Shown here piece after piece: positions 1 through 6,428 of a DNA stretch of 17,523 bases (its first letter is position 1; each line of letters begins with the position of its first letter). A model generated the notes under the pieces. The model was not told the DNA's origin, ran no database searches, and saw only the letters and a program-made list of their open reading frames with translations. Source of the stretch: Muribaculaceae bacterium (GTDB lineage: Bacteria; Bacteroidota; Bacteroidia; Bacteroidales; Muribaculaceae). The stretch covers positions 1 through 17,523 of the forward strand of contig JAFYYI010000073.1 of the NCBI GenBank assembly GCA_017557665.1. The letters are read 5' to 3'. The position numbers and the translations under genes were made by a program.

Positions 1-140
1 ACGTCTTTAACCATTTCTTTCCTGAAAGGACTTGATTCTAAATCTCCGACCTCATCCCACAACTGTCTGTTAAATGGTCTTTGCCAATTGCAAGAAACCA
101 TCATCACAGCTAACGATATTATCAACAAATATACTCTCAT
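1..140 (-). CDS. Small lipoprotein, N-terminal part (gene runs off the left edge)
   Basis: An ATG at 140 on the minus strand opens a frame that stays open for 46 codons to the window edge. The N-terminus MRVYLLIISLAVMMVSC is a short hydrophobic signal ending in a lipobox-like VSC at Cys17, so export and lipidation are likely. The mature start (NWQRPFN, then LWDE, then GDLESSPFRKEMVKD) resembles the opening of short Bacteroidota lipoproteins I recall as having an aromatic-rich stretch before an R..M..DL motif, but I cannot name a family. A TATCTTTG box lies about 20 bp upstream. Function unknown; only the first third or so is visible. Confidence 0.65.
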   Translation of the reverse strand, partial: MRVYLLIISLAVMMVSCNWQRPFNRQLWDEVGDLESSPFRKEMVKD

Positions 141-158
141 AATCAATTAAGTATTGTG

Positions 159-166
159 CAAAGATA
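159..166 (-). promoter_or_regulatory. Putative -7 box (TATCTTTG) for the lipoprotein
   Basis: The minus-strand complement of caaagata matches TAnnTTTG and is followed by CA, as in other boxes here. No convincing -33 TTG lies 19-21 bp upstream. Beside it, AGCGAA and TTCGCT (166-179) form a 6-bp inverted repeat with a 2-nt centre, which could be an operator. Confidence 0.35.
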
Positions 167-429
167 GCGAATTTTCGCTAAATACTCATTTTCTCTTAGA
201 TTTAGATAAATATGGATGCGCCTTAACCATTAAAGCAAGCTTAATGGTCTTCGGCTTTCACAAATTTTCGGTGATTTTGATAAATCGTTCTCGCTCGGCA
301 ATGCTCATGCAAGCATGGCCTTGCGCTCACTTAATCACGATTTTATTATTCATGAGGCGCTGGCGCTCGCCCTGAGTTTTGTGTTTTTTGAGAAACGGTC
401 AATCGTGGTGCTGATGACGGGACAGGAGG
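167..429. other. Intergenic stretch without a supported gene
   Basis: No reading frame here has a plausible start, signal peptide or composition. Short plus-strand frames at 154-375 and 315-539 overlap the promoter above or the 3' end of the next gene. A palindrome CATGC-AA-GCATG lies at 306-317, and a stretch near 269-288 (tcggtgattttgataaatc) resembles one near 1905-1925 (tcgatgattttgattaatc), so a degenerate intergenic repeat is possible. Confidence 0.4.
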
Positions 430-1011
430 TTAAGCGGCGCTCTCTTGATGAACCATCTCCTCAAGTTCTTCAACGTCAAAACGGAAATCGTCATCAAGAA
501 ACCAGTTGCGCGACAATGAACCCAAAAACGCGCCAATAACCAATGAGTAACCAAATAAATACTCTACGGGCCAGTTAACTGTTCCAAACTGGACAAAATA
601 CCCGCATGTAATAGCGGCAGTGAGTGGGATCATTTGGCGAAATTTATGGGTTGTGATTAAACGCTTTAACGCCCGATAATACTGTGGAGGCGTGGTGGAG
701 CCTTTCATTGTTGTGAGATAGTGCCGCAAGATCATGACCATGATGCGGTCTGTAACAAGGAAACCGGCGATGAAGGCAAGAAGCGAAACATTAACTTCCC
801 AAAAATCATTCTTGATATAACTATATACTTCGACAGCAATAATAATTGCGATTGAAACGACCAAAACGGCAATAATTCTCCCACGGTGTTTGCGGCCTTC
901 GGTAGTTCCCCATTTGATCAGATTCCGGGCTTTTTCGTTGATGCGCTGTCGCAGTTCCTGGAAACGCTGTTCATCGCTCATCGCCTGGCTCATTTCATAG
1001 TTTTCGTCCAT
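430..1011 (-). CDS. Unknown four-helix integral membrane protein (193 aa)
   Basis: Starts at ATG 1011 (MDENYEMSQ) and ends at TAA 430-432. The first 45 residues are polar and charged (a likely amphipathic or coiled segment around QRFQELRQRINEKARNLI). Four hydrophobic spans follow at about 46-66, 74-97, 128-146 and 151-168. Two basic loops, RKHRGR before helix 1 and RALKRLITTHKFRQ before helix 3, suggest both termini are cytoplasmic. The tail is acidic (DDDFRFDVEELEEM). No catalytic motif is visible and I do not recognise the family. It lies 85 bp downstream of the SGNH hydrolase on the same strand with no clear promoter of its own, so co-transcription is possible. Confidence 0.7.
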   Translation of the reverse strand: MDENYEMSQAMSDEQRFQELRQRINEKARNLIKWGTTEGRKHRGRIIAVLVVSIAIIIAVEVYSYIKNDFWEVNVSLLAFIAGFLVTDRIMVMILRHYLTTMKGSTTPPQYYRALKRLITTHKFRQMIPLTAAITCGYFVQFGTVNWPVEYLFGYSLVIGAFLGSLSRNWFLDDDFRFDVEELEEMVHQESAA

Positions 1012-1096
1012 AATGAAGCATTTTAATGATTATCAATCTTGTTTATTCTTCAATTCGTTTCACTCTTCAGTCACTTGAGGCGCCACTACACGCGTG

Positions 1097-1768
1097 TCAC
1101 TTGTCGAGGAACTCCAGGACCTGCCGGGCCATGGCCTTCATGCCTTCTACCGTGGGATGATTCTGCTTCTTGTCAATCGCGTTGAACTCGATATATGGAA
1201 TGTCGTAATGGCGGCAGATGACCTTGGTCGATTCCTTGAAGTCTTTATCCAGCATGTCATTGATGAGAAAGAAAATCTTGACATTGGGATACCTCTCCTT
1301 TGCCTGCTCGAGCAGGTAAGCCAATGCGGGACGATAGGTGTAGAAGTCGGCCTGATCAAAATTATCATATTGATACTTGCCCAATTCTGCCCCCGACCAG
1401 TCGTCGTTGGTTCCGCCGAAGATGAAAATCACATCAGGGCTGCCCAGGCGCGGCAATCGGGTGACAAACGACCTGTAGCTGTAATCTTCATTGTTGTAGC
1501 CATGGTTGCTGATCGTGGCACCGCTGTAGGAGTCGTTCTTCTCGATGAGGCAGCCCGACTGACTGATGACCTGCCACCACCAGGTCTGGGTGACATTGCC
1601 CACATCGGTTCTTGACGTGTCGACCGGGGTATAGTACCAGGCCTCGTTGCCCTCGGGAATATACCCTTGAAACGTAGAGTAGGAGTCTCCCAAAATGGAG
1701 ACGCGAAGTCGATTCTGTGCACTGACAAACAGCGGAATCAACAGAACAAGAAGCAATAATTTTTTCAT
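1097..1768 (-). CDS. Secreted SGNH/GDSL-family hydrolase (223 aa)
   Basis: I chose ATG 1768 (MKKLLLLVLLIPLFVSAQ), which gives a clean signal peptide with cleavage after VSA. An upstream ATG at 1858 would add 30 residues before the signal and lies within about 20 bp of a likely -7 box. SGNH blocks are visible: GDSYS at 27-31 with nucleophile Ser29, SGAT near 82-85, GGTND at 118-122 with Asn121, and NHPTVEGM with His204. The usual Asp three residues before the His is Lys201 here; Asp199 lies five before. Such enzymes are esterases, lipases or carbohydrate deacetylases; the substrate cannot be read from the sequence. Expected site is periplasm or outside, unless retained on the membrane. Confidence 0.85.
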   Translation of the reverse strand: MKKLLLLVLLIPLFVSAQNRLRVSILGDSYSTFQGYIPEGNEAWYYTPVDTSRTDVGNVTQTWWWQVISQSGCLIEKNDSYSGATISNHGYNNEDYSYRSFVTRLPRLGSPDVIFIFGGTNDDWSGAELGKYQYDNFDQADFYTYRPALAYLLEQAKERYPNVKIFFLINDMLDKDFKESTKVICRHYDIPYIEFNAIDKKQNHPTVEGMKAMARQVLEFLDK

Positions 1769-1868
1769 ATAAAACCCTGAGTATTTTTTCTTTAAGAATT
1801 CATCAATCGATGGACTCCATCGTTGTCCGTTCCTGACTGACGATATACCGTCTTGCATAATATCACTG

Positions 1869-1876
1869 CAAAGTTA
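1869..1876 (-). promoter_or_regulatory. Putative -7 box (TAACTTTG) for the SGNH hydrolase
   Basis: The minus strand reads TAACTTTGCAG, an exact TAnnTTTG match, about 100 bp upstream of the chosen start. No clear TTTG lies 19-21 bp further upstream. It supports the start at 1768, because the alternative ATG at 1858 would be almost at the transcription start. Confidence 0.45.
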
Positions 1877-2045
1877 AGCATTATTCTCCATTATTCCTTC
1901 TTTTTCGATGATTTTGATTAATCAGTGCAAGGCCGCAGGACGTAGGGCCACGCCAAGGCGAGGCCGCAATGAGTCAACAATGGCATGCGGATGCTTGTTA
2001 ATTAAAGGGAACGATATAGGAGTTGTCCCTGAAAGTTTTTTTAAT

Positions 2046-2072
2046 GCTAATTACGCTAATCAGACTAATTTC
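2046..2072 (-). repeat. Three degenerate 9-bp units, TTAG-type on the minus strand
   Basis: On the plus strand the units are gctaattac, gctaatcag and actaatttc, directly adjacent. Read on the minus strand, each carries TTAG, and the array lies 3' of the SPOR lipoprotein gene. It resembles in sense and place the 7-bp arrays elsewhere in the window, but with another period. Confidence 0.55.
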
Positions 2073-2209
2073 ACGAAAAATTTTAAATCTATTCGCAAAA
2101 ATTTGATGAATTCGCATTAGCCCCGCAGGGTTGGGCCAACAGAAATATCATTGCTTAGTTAAATTGGCGTAATCCGCAGTTTGGGAAGGAACGGACGGGG
2201 ATACCACGG

Positions 2210-2713
2210 TCAGAGTTTGCGCAGGATCCAGGGGATGGGCTCAAGAATCTTGAGGCAGACGCGCTGGTCGATGTCGCGCATGAAGCGGACGGCCTCTACC
2301 TTGTCATCGTAGCCCTGGGCCACAACATAGAAGAGATTCTCGGAGGCGCTGTAGAGGACGTAGCTGCCCTTGAGTCCGCACTCCTCGCGCAGGCGGTCGC
2401 GGTAACTCTTGGCGTTGATGCGCTGGGAGAACGAGGCGACCACGATGTTAAAATCACTGGCGACATCGGTCGTGTCGATGGCGACATTGGCGTGAATATA
2501 GAGCAAACGAACGCTGTCTCCATCGATGATGGTGGTGTACTTCACGCGCTCGGCCTCAATCATGGCATAGGTCTCGGCACCGATGCCCGTCTGTCGTCGT
2601 TCAATGGCCTTCTCATAGGCCTCACGGTAGTTCTTCTCGTTGCTGTGGCAGGAGGTCATCATCACTGTCGCCAACACGAGAGCCGCAATAATATATAATG
2701 TCTTTCTCATCAT
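2210..2713 (-). CDS. SPOR-domain lipoprotein (167 aa)
   Basis: Start at ATG 2713 (MM) or the next ATG at 2710. The signal MMRKTLYIIAALVLATVMM is followed by a lipobox TSC with lipidated Cys22, so it is a periplasm-facing lipoprotein. Residues about 88-160 (FNIVVASFSQRINAKSYRD, later LFYVVAQGYDDKVEAVRFM) have the alternating pattern of a SPOR domain, which in known proteins binds denuded septal peptidoglycan. The ending PWILRKL fits Bacteroidales SPOR lipoproteins as I know them. It follows the phosphodiesterase by 54 bp on the same strand with a strong hairpin between, so it may be the less expressed end of a ribE operon. Role is likely in the envelope or division; no enzyme motif. Confidence 0.85.
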   Translation of the reverse strand: MMRKTLYIIAALVLATVMMTSCHSNEKNYREAYEKAIERRQTGIGAETYAMIEAERVKYTTIIDGDSVRLLYIHANVAIDTTDVASDFNIVVASFSQRINAKSYRDRLREECGLKGSYVLYSASENLFYVVAQGYDDKVEAVRFMRDIDQRVCLKILEPIPWILRKL

Positions 2714-2727
2714 AGTCTCTACATCTT

Positions 2728-2741
2728 CACTAATCTCTAAT
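2728..2741 (-). repeat. Two copies of the 7-bp TTAG unit
   Basis: The minus strand reads ATTAGAG then ATTAGTG, two adjacent 7-bp units just past the hairpin that follows the phosphodiesterase gene. They match the unit of the longer arrays and have the same orientation relative to transcription. With two copies, chance is not excluded. Confidence 0.35.
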
Positions 2742-2742
2742 C

Positions 2743-2769
2743 AGGCGAAGCGCCAAGAGCGCTTCGCTT
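2743..2769 (-). terminator. Strong hairpin after the YfcE-like gene
   Basis: GCGAAGCGC (2745-2753) and GCGCTTCGC (2759-2767) form a perfect 9-bp stem with loop caaga, starting right at the stop codon of the phosphodiesterase. There is no U-tract in the minus direction, so it could attenuate, protect the mRNA end or terminate only weakly before the SPOR lipoprotein gene. Confidence 0.6.
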
Positions 2770-3262
2770 ATTTAGCCAACTCTATCACCTGGGCATGGGT
2801 GATGTTGCCCTGGTCCAGGGTGAGCGTCACCAGCGTACGCACCACCTGCCAGCCCTGCACACCTGCCGCACCGGGGTTCACGACGAGGCAGCCCAGCGAG
2901 CGGTCGGGCATCACCTTGAGGATGTGGCTGTGGCCGCACACAAAGAGTTTCGGGCGCGACAGCTGCAGCCGCTGACGGATACCCGAAGCATACTTGCCCG
3001 GATAGCCGCCGATGTGGGTCATCACCACCTTGACACCCTCGACCTCAAAGATTTCCATCTCCTTGTAGCGGCGGCGCAGGCTGGCACCGTCCACATTGCC
3101 GCACACGGCACGAAAGACGGGCGCGATGGCCTCCAGACGGTCGGCGAGGTTGTCGCTGCCTATATCGCCGGCATGCCACACCTCGTCACAGTCGGCGAAG
3201 TGCTGCGCGTAGCGGTCGTCCCACCACGCGTGAGTGTCACTGATGATACCTATCTTCTTCAT
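2768..3262 (-). CDS. YfcE/MJ0936-type metallophosphoesterase (164 aa)
   Basis: I chose ATG 3262 (MKKIGIISDTH); a TTG three codons upstream is less likely. Metal-binding motifs of the calcineurin-like fold are complete: SDTH (Asp9, His11), HAGDIG (Asp33), CGNVD (Asn56), MTHIGG (His83) and CGHSH (His111, His113). The length is normal for the YfcE-type phosphodiesterases, which hydrolyse phosphodiester bonds with two metal ions in the cytoplasm; the natural substrate is usually unknown. It lies 41 bp behind ribE on the same strand, probably one transcript. Confidence 0.9.
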   Translation of the reverse strand: MKKIGIISDTHAWWDDRYAQHFADCDEVWHAGDIGSDNLADRLEAIAPVFRAVCGNVDGASLRRRYKEMEIFEVEGVKVVMTHIGGYPGKYASGIRQRLQLSRPKLFVCGHSHILKVMPDRSLGCLVVNPGAAGVQGWQVVRTLVTLTLDQGNITHAQVIELAK

Positions 3263-3273
3263 TCTCTTCAATC

Positions 3274-3300
3274 GTCCTTAAAGACCTTAAGGACCTTAAA
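3274..3300 (-). repeat. Three 9-bp tandem units between ribE and the phosphodiesterase
   Basis: Plus-strand units are gtccttaaa, gaccttaag and gaccttaaa. They fill most of the 41-bp gap starting 3 bp after the ribE stop codon. On the sense (minus) strand the unit is YTTAAGGWC. CCTTAAGG in the middle is an 8-bp palindrome. Confidence 0.75.
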
Positions 3301-3303
3301 GCA

Positions 3304-3912
3304 TTACAGCGCGAATTCCATCAGGCGGGCAAGGTACTTGCCGATGATGTCAAACTCCAGATTGACCACGGTGCCCACTTCAATGCAGTGGAAATTGGTG
3401 ATCTCACGGGTATAGGGGATGATGGCGACCTGGAAGCTGTCACGCTCACTGTTGCACACGGTGAGCGACACACCGTTGACGGTCACGCTGCCCTTCTCGA
3501 CCGTGACATAACCCTTGCGGGCCATCTCGGGAGCCACCTCATACTTGAAGGTGAAGTAATGGCTGCCATCCACTTCCTTGACATCGGTGCAGACTGCCGT
3601 CTGGTCAACATGGCCTTGCACGATGTGGCCGTCAAGGCGCCCCTCGATGAGCATCGAACGCTCCACGTTCACCTCGTCACCCACCTTGAGCAGGCCCAGG
3701 TTGCTGCGGTCGAGGGTCTCCTGGATGGCGGTGACGGTGTAGGTTCCGTCTCCCGGCAACTCCACGACGGTGAGGCACACGCCGTTGTGCGACACGCTCT
3801 GGTCAATCTTCAACTCGTCGGTGAAGCTGCACTTGAGCGTGATGTGCAGGTTGCCACCGTCCTTACGCAACGCGACGACACGCGCCGCTTCTTCTACTAT
3901 TCCTGAAAACAT
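3304..3912 (-). CDS. ribE: Riboflavin synthase, alpha type (202 aa)
   Basis: ATG 3912 gives MFSGIVEEAARVV, the family N-terminus; the frame extends 14 codons upstream without support. Two lumazine-binding domains are visible: residues about 1-95 with SHNGVCLTV and 96-200 with TVNGVSLTV, plus GHIVQGHVDQT at the domain junction. The enzyme forms a trimer in the cytoplasm and dismutates two 6,7-dimethyl-8-ribityllumazine to riboflavin and 5-amino-6-ribitylaminouracil. Other riboflavin genes are not in the window. I see no FMN riboswitch upstream. Confidence 0.96.
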   Translation of the reverse strand: MFSGIVEEAARVVALRKDGGNLHITLKCSFTDELKIDQSVSHNGVCLTVVELPGDGTYTVTAIQETLDRSNLGLLKVGDEVNVERSMLIEGRLDGHIVQGHVDQTAVCTDVKEVDGSHYFTFKYEVAPEMARKGYVTVEKGSVTVNGVSLTVCNSERDSFQVAIIPYTREITNFHCIEVGTVVNLEFDIIGKYLARLMEFAL

Positions 3913-4103
3913 AATCGGTCGTTTAATGTCATTATCTTGTGTTAGGGCCGGCACCGCTCAACAAGCGGTACTGAAGCCATCTATAAAACGAGGCTATAGC
4001 GCGATTATTGCGTTCCTCAGCGGGTTTCTTGCCGCTAGCCACAAACCACCGCGCGACAGGTGGTGCACAGGCTCTATATTGCAAGAAAAAGACGGGTTCT
4101 CGG

Positions 4104-4171
4104 TTATTCTGCAAAAAAATTTCATATAAATTGTGTATTATTGCCGAATAATAGTTAATTTTGCAGAATAA
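4104..4171. promoter_or_regulatory. 13-bp inverted repeat, candidate operator of the XRE gene
   Basis: ttattctgcaaaa (4104-4116) and ttttgcagaataa (4159-4171) are perfect reverse complements with a 42-bp centre. The right arm overlaps the -7 box of the XRE gene. Inside lies a smaller hairpin TTATT-gccg-AATAA (4138-4151). This arrangement fits autoregulation by the encoded HTH protein, or DNA looping; inference only. Confidence 0.55.
4156..4163 (+). promoter_or_regulatory. -7 box (TAATTTTG) of the XRE gene
   Basis: Exact TAnnTTTG match followed by CAGA, 31 bp upstream of the start codon. A TTG at 4131-4133 is 22 bp upstream, slightly long for a -33 element. Confidence 0.55.
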
Positions 4172-4193
4172 ACACATTAACACGCGAGGATTG

Positions 4194-4424
4194 ATGGGAA
4201 AAAAAAGCATTCATATCGGAAAAGAGATTCATGATGAATTACTGAGGCAGAGCCAGTCGGTACAGTGGCTGTCCCAGCAGTTGGGCTGTAACCGAACCAA
4301 CATCTACAACATCTTTATCAGGGAGAGTATCAGCACCGATCTCTTGCTGAAAATCAGTATCGCACTGAACAAAGACTTTTTTAATCTCTACTCACAACAA
4401 TTCTACGAGACCGTCACCGAGTGA
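4194..4424 (+). CDS. Small XRE-type helix-turn-helix regulator (76 aa)
   Basis: Start at ATG 4194 (MGKKSIHIGKEIHDELLRQ), preceded by cgagga. An in-frame TTG at 4161 falls inside the -7 box and is rejected. The protein is one HTH domain: helix with IGKEIHDELLRQ, then SVQWLSQQLGCNRTNIYNIF as the helix-turn-recognition helix, then STDLLLKISIALNKDFF. This is a pattern I know from small stand-alone Bacteroidales XRE proteins. It binds DNA in the cytoplasm, presumably as a dimer; targets unknown. A perfect inverted repeat overlaps its promoter, suggesting self-control. It is convergent with the phosphofructokinase. Confidence 0.85.
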   Translation: MGKKSIHIGKEIHDELLRQSQSVQWLSQQLGCNRTNIYNIFIRESISTDLLLKISIALNKDFFNLYSQQFYETVTE

Positions 4425-4439
4425 CAAGCGTGGCTCTCT

Positions 4440-4459
4440 CTTGACAAAGCCCTGTCAAG
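4440..4459 (+). terminator. Hairpin downstream of the XRE gene
   Basis: CTTGACA (4440-4446) and TGTCAAG (4453-4459) form a 7-bp stem with a 6-nt loop, 15 bp after the stop codon. An A-tract rather than a T-tract follows on the plus strand, so it is not a classic terminator for this gene. Confidence 0.4.
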
Positions 4460-4461
4460 GC

Positions 4462-4499
4462 AAAAAAATCCCCGCCTCCTGATTGACCAGGGACGGGGA
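4462..4499 (-). terminator. Probable intrinsic terminator for the phosphofructokinase transcript
   Basis: TCCCCG (4469-4474) pairs with CGGGGA (4494-4499), with imperfect pairing inside. In the minus direction the stem is followed by seven Ts (complement of 4462-4468), the layout of a rho-independent terminator. It lies about 200 bp beyond the phosphofructokinase stop, past the 7-bp array. Confidence 0.5.
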
Positions 4500-4594
4500 G
4501 CAAGCTGTTTAGAAGTTAAACTATATACTTAAAGTCTATAGGGCGGGGAGCCCTTGGGACGATAAGCCTTTTTTTGCTCGCTAAGGCTCGCGGG

Positions 4595-4703
4595 TAGGTT
4601 AGAGGTTACAGGTTAAAGGTTAAAGAACCTAATGCCTAACGTCTAAGGTCTAACGTCTAAAGTCTAACGTCTAAAGTCTAAAACCTAAAACCTAAAACCT
4701 AAA
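4595..4703. repeat. Opposed 7-bp tandem arrays (4 + 11 units)
   Basis: Left arm, plus strand: four units of form NRGGTTA (4595-4622: taggtta, gaggtta, caggtta, aaggtta). Right arm: eleven uninterrupted units of form NNYCTAA at 4626-4702 (aacctaa, tgcctaa, cgtctaa, ggtctaa, cgtctaa, agtctaa, cgtctaa, agtctaa, then aacctaa three times). The right arm ends one base before the stop codon of the phosphofructokinase and reads TTAGRNN in its sense direction. Only the first bases of a unit vary; YCTAA is kept. The arms are partly complementary (ggtt-aaag-aacc at the junction). Confidence 0.9.
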
Positions 4704-6365
4704 TCACTCCTTACCGAACTGCTCGAAGAACAGTGTGTAGGACGTCTTGTCCACCAACTCCTCGGGGCCGAAGAACTGGATGGGACCGGGATAGATGTAG
4801 CAGGTCTCGAGGGCCCACTGATCGCGGTTCTCAACAAAGTGCTTGAAGGGGGCACCATCCAGGTCAACCAGCGCCTTGCGGATCACGGGCTTGTCCTTAC
4901 CGGAGCGGCGCTCCATGTTCATCATCATCGTGATGGGTACACCACAAGCGACCCAGTCCTGAGCCTTGCGTCCCAGGTGAGTGATGGCCGACATGTAACC
5001 GGTGGCACCCACATAGATGAGGTGAGATGCGTTGTAACCCAACGAGTAGCAATAGTCAGCGTCAAAGTTCGACGGGAAGGAGCAACGTCCCTCGTAGCCG
5101 AAGAAGTGGTGCTGAGTCTTGAACTTGATGGGCTCAATCTTGCCTTCCTCGGCGCGCATCTCGAGCACATGGCCCACCATGCGGCTGAGCAGGCGCTCGC
5201 TCTCGATCTGCGATACCATCACGTTGCCGTGCTCGTCGCGGTCGAGTGTGAGCTGGCGAGCCACGTCGTCGGGCAGCGAGTCATAGACAACACGATTCTC
5301 CTCGCTCAGGTGCTCACGCACGAAGTTGTTCTGCTCCATATCGCGCAAGCGTGAGATGTCGGGATACTTGGTCATCATCTCGTTGAGCTCGGCGATGAGC
5401 TTCTTCATCGTGGGAACAAACTCAACGATACCCTCAGGAACGAGGACCGTACCGTAGTCCATACCCATGTTGTGACGTTTCACGACGATGTCGGCAATCT
5501 CCTCGGCGATGTTGTGAAGCGTCATCTCCTTGGCCTCAACCTCCTCGCTGATGATGCAGTAGTTGGGGCGGGTCTGCAGGGCACACTCCAGAGCGATGTG
5601 CGACGCCGAACGTCCCATCAGCTTCATGAAATGCCAGTATTTCTTGGCAGAGTTACAGTCGCGGGCCACGTTGCCGATGAGCTCGCTGTAAACCTTGGTT
5701 GCCGTGTCAAAGCCAAAGGAAATCTCGATGTGCTCATTCTTGAGGTCGCCATCAATGGTCTTGGGCACGCCGATGACCTGCACGCCAGCATCGTGGGCCT
5801 TGTAGTACTCGGCCAGGATGGCGGCATTGGTGTTGCTGTCGTCGCCACCGATGATGACCACGGCCGAGATCTTCAGCTCGCGCAGGATCTGCAGGCCGGC
5901 CTCAAACTGCTCGGGCTTCTCCAGCTTGGTGCGGCCAGAGCCGATCAGGTCAAAACCACCGGTGTTGCGGTACTGCTCGATCATGTCACCGGTCAGCTCA
6001 ATATAGCGATGTTTCACCAGTCCGGCAGGACCGCCCAGGAAACCATACAAGCGGCAATATTTGTTCAAGGCCTTGATACCGTCATAGAGACCGCAGATCA
6101 CGTTGTGTCCGCCAGGAGCCTGGCCACCGCTCAGAATCACACCCACGTTAAAGGGGTTCTCGGGGGGCATCGCCGAATCGTCGCGTTCAAAGGTCAATTC
6201 GGGCATACCATAAGTGCAGGGGAACAGTTCCTTGATAGCCTCTTGGTCGGCCACCGACTGCGTGGGCTCACCCTCGACCGCACGCACGGGGCAACGCAAT
6301 GTAACGGGCAACTTGGGCCTGTAAGTAAGCCTCATTTGCTCCAAATAACTCTTATTATCTGTCAT
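4704..6365 (-). CDS. pfp: PPi-dependent 6-phosphofructokinase, long type (553 aa)
   Basis: ATG 6365 (MTDNKSYLEQMRLTYRPKLP) is the likely start; upstream codons overlap the promoter. Phosphofructokinase motifs: GGQAPGG at 80-86, GGDDSN at 173-178, PKTIDGDL at 201-208 and MGRSASH at 250-256. The second Asp of GGDD (176) and the Lys in PKTIDGD (202) are the residues known to favour pyrophosphate over ATP in this superfamily. The length of about 550 matches the PFP clade of plants, Bacteroides and some protists, not the 320-residue ATP enzyme. It phosphorylates fructose-6-phosphate reversibly with PPi in the cytoplasm (glycolysis and gluconeogenesis). Single gene with its own -7 box; a 7-bp array starts right after its stop codon. 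Confidence 0.95.
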   Translation of the reverse strand: MTDNKSYLEQMRLTYRPKLPVTLRCPVRAVEGEPTQSVADQEAIKELFPCTYGMPELTFERDDSAMPPENPFNVGVILSGGQAPGGHNVICGLYDGIKALNKYCRLYGFLGGPAGLVKHRYIELTGDMIEQYRNTGGFDLIGSGRTKLEKPEQFEAGLQILRELKISAVVIIGGDDSNTNAAILAEYYKAHDAGVQVIGVPKTIDGDLKNEHIEISFGFDTATKVYSELIGNVARDCNSAKKYWHFMKLMGRSASHIALECALQTRPNYCIISEEVEAKEMTLHNIAEEIADIVVKRHNMGMDYGTVLVPEGIVEFVPTMKKLIAELNEMMTKYPDISRLRDMEQNNFVREHLSEENRVVYDSLPDDVARQLTLDRDEHGNVMVSQIESERLLSRMVGHVLEMRAEEGKIEPIKFKTQHHFFGYEGRCSFPSNFDADYCYSLGYNASHLIYVGATGYMSAITHLGRKAQDWVACGVPITMMMNMERRSGKDKPVIRKALVDLDGAPFKHFVENRDQWALETCYIYPGPIQFFGPEELVDKTSYTLFFEQFGKE

Positions 6366-6420
6366 TTTTCTTAATAATTGGTTTGTACTAACAAACGGTT
6401 TAACAATCTTTTTACCGCCA

Positions 6421-6428
6421 CAAAAGTA
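6421..6428 (-). promoter_or_regulatory. -7 box (TACTTTTG) of the phosphofructokinase
   Basis: Minus strand reads TACTTTTGTGG, an exact TAnnTTTG match about 55 bp upstream of the start codon; a similar box precedes glnS. No clear -33 TTG at the usual distance. Confidence 0.5.

Larger units (their letters stand above)
1769..2209. other. AT-rich intergenic region between SGNH hydrolase and SPOR lipoprotein
   Basis: This 441-bp gap holds the likely promoter of the SGNH gene (-7 box 1869-1876), a degenerate 9-bp repeat (2046-2072), and an enclosing inverted repeat GCTAAT (2046-2051) with ATTAGC (2116-2121). A 70-codon plus-strand frame at 1908-2120 has arginine-rich composition at its start and no ribosome site; I do not regard it as a gene. 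Confidence 0.5.
3913..4193. other. Structure-rich divergent gap between ribE and the XRE gene
   Basis: Successive inverted repeats: ACCGCT/AGCGGT (3953-3958, 3964-3969, loop caaca), CTATA/TATAG (3981-3985, 3995-3999), ACCACC/GGTGGT (4045-4050, 4059-4064) and the 13-bp pair described separately (4104-4171). A minus-strand frame at 3932-4210 stays open for 92 codons across it but overlaps the XRE start and has no visible ribosome site. The ribE promoter must lie here, but I find no exact TAnnTTTG on the minus strand. Confidence 0.5.

Noticed and set aside
1769..1858. N-terminal extension of the SGNH hydrolase from ATG 1858
   Set aside because: It would put 30 polar residues before a perfect signal peptide and start almost at the predicted transcription start.
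1908..2120. 70-codon plus-strand frame in the gap before the SPOR gene
   Set aside because: Crosses the degenerate 9-bp repeat and has no ribosome site or recognisable domain.
3913..4103. FMN riboswitch upstream of ribE
   Set aside because: The conserved AGGG/GGGTG-type core blocks of the RFN element are not seen on the minus strand; the hairpins present do not match its layout.
4595..4703. CRISPR array or telomere-like DNA
   Set aside because: Units are 7 bp without spacers, so no CRISPR; similarity of CCTAAAA to plant telomere repeats is coincidental, as it is internal, degenerate and tied to stop codons.
5472..6374. 300-codon plus-strand frame opposite the phosphofructokinase
   Set aside because: Antisense shadow; the minus strand has every phosphofructokinase motif.
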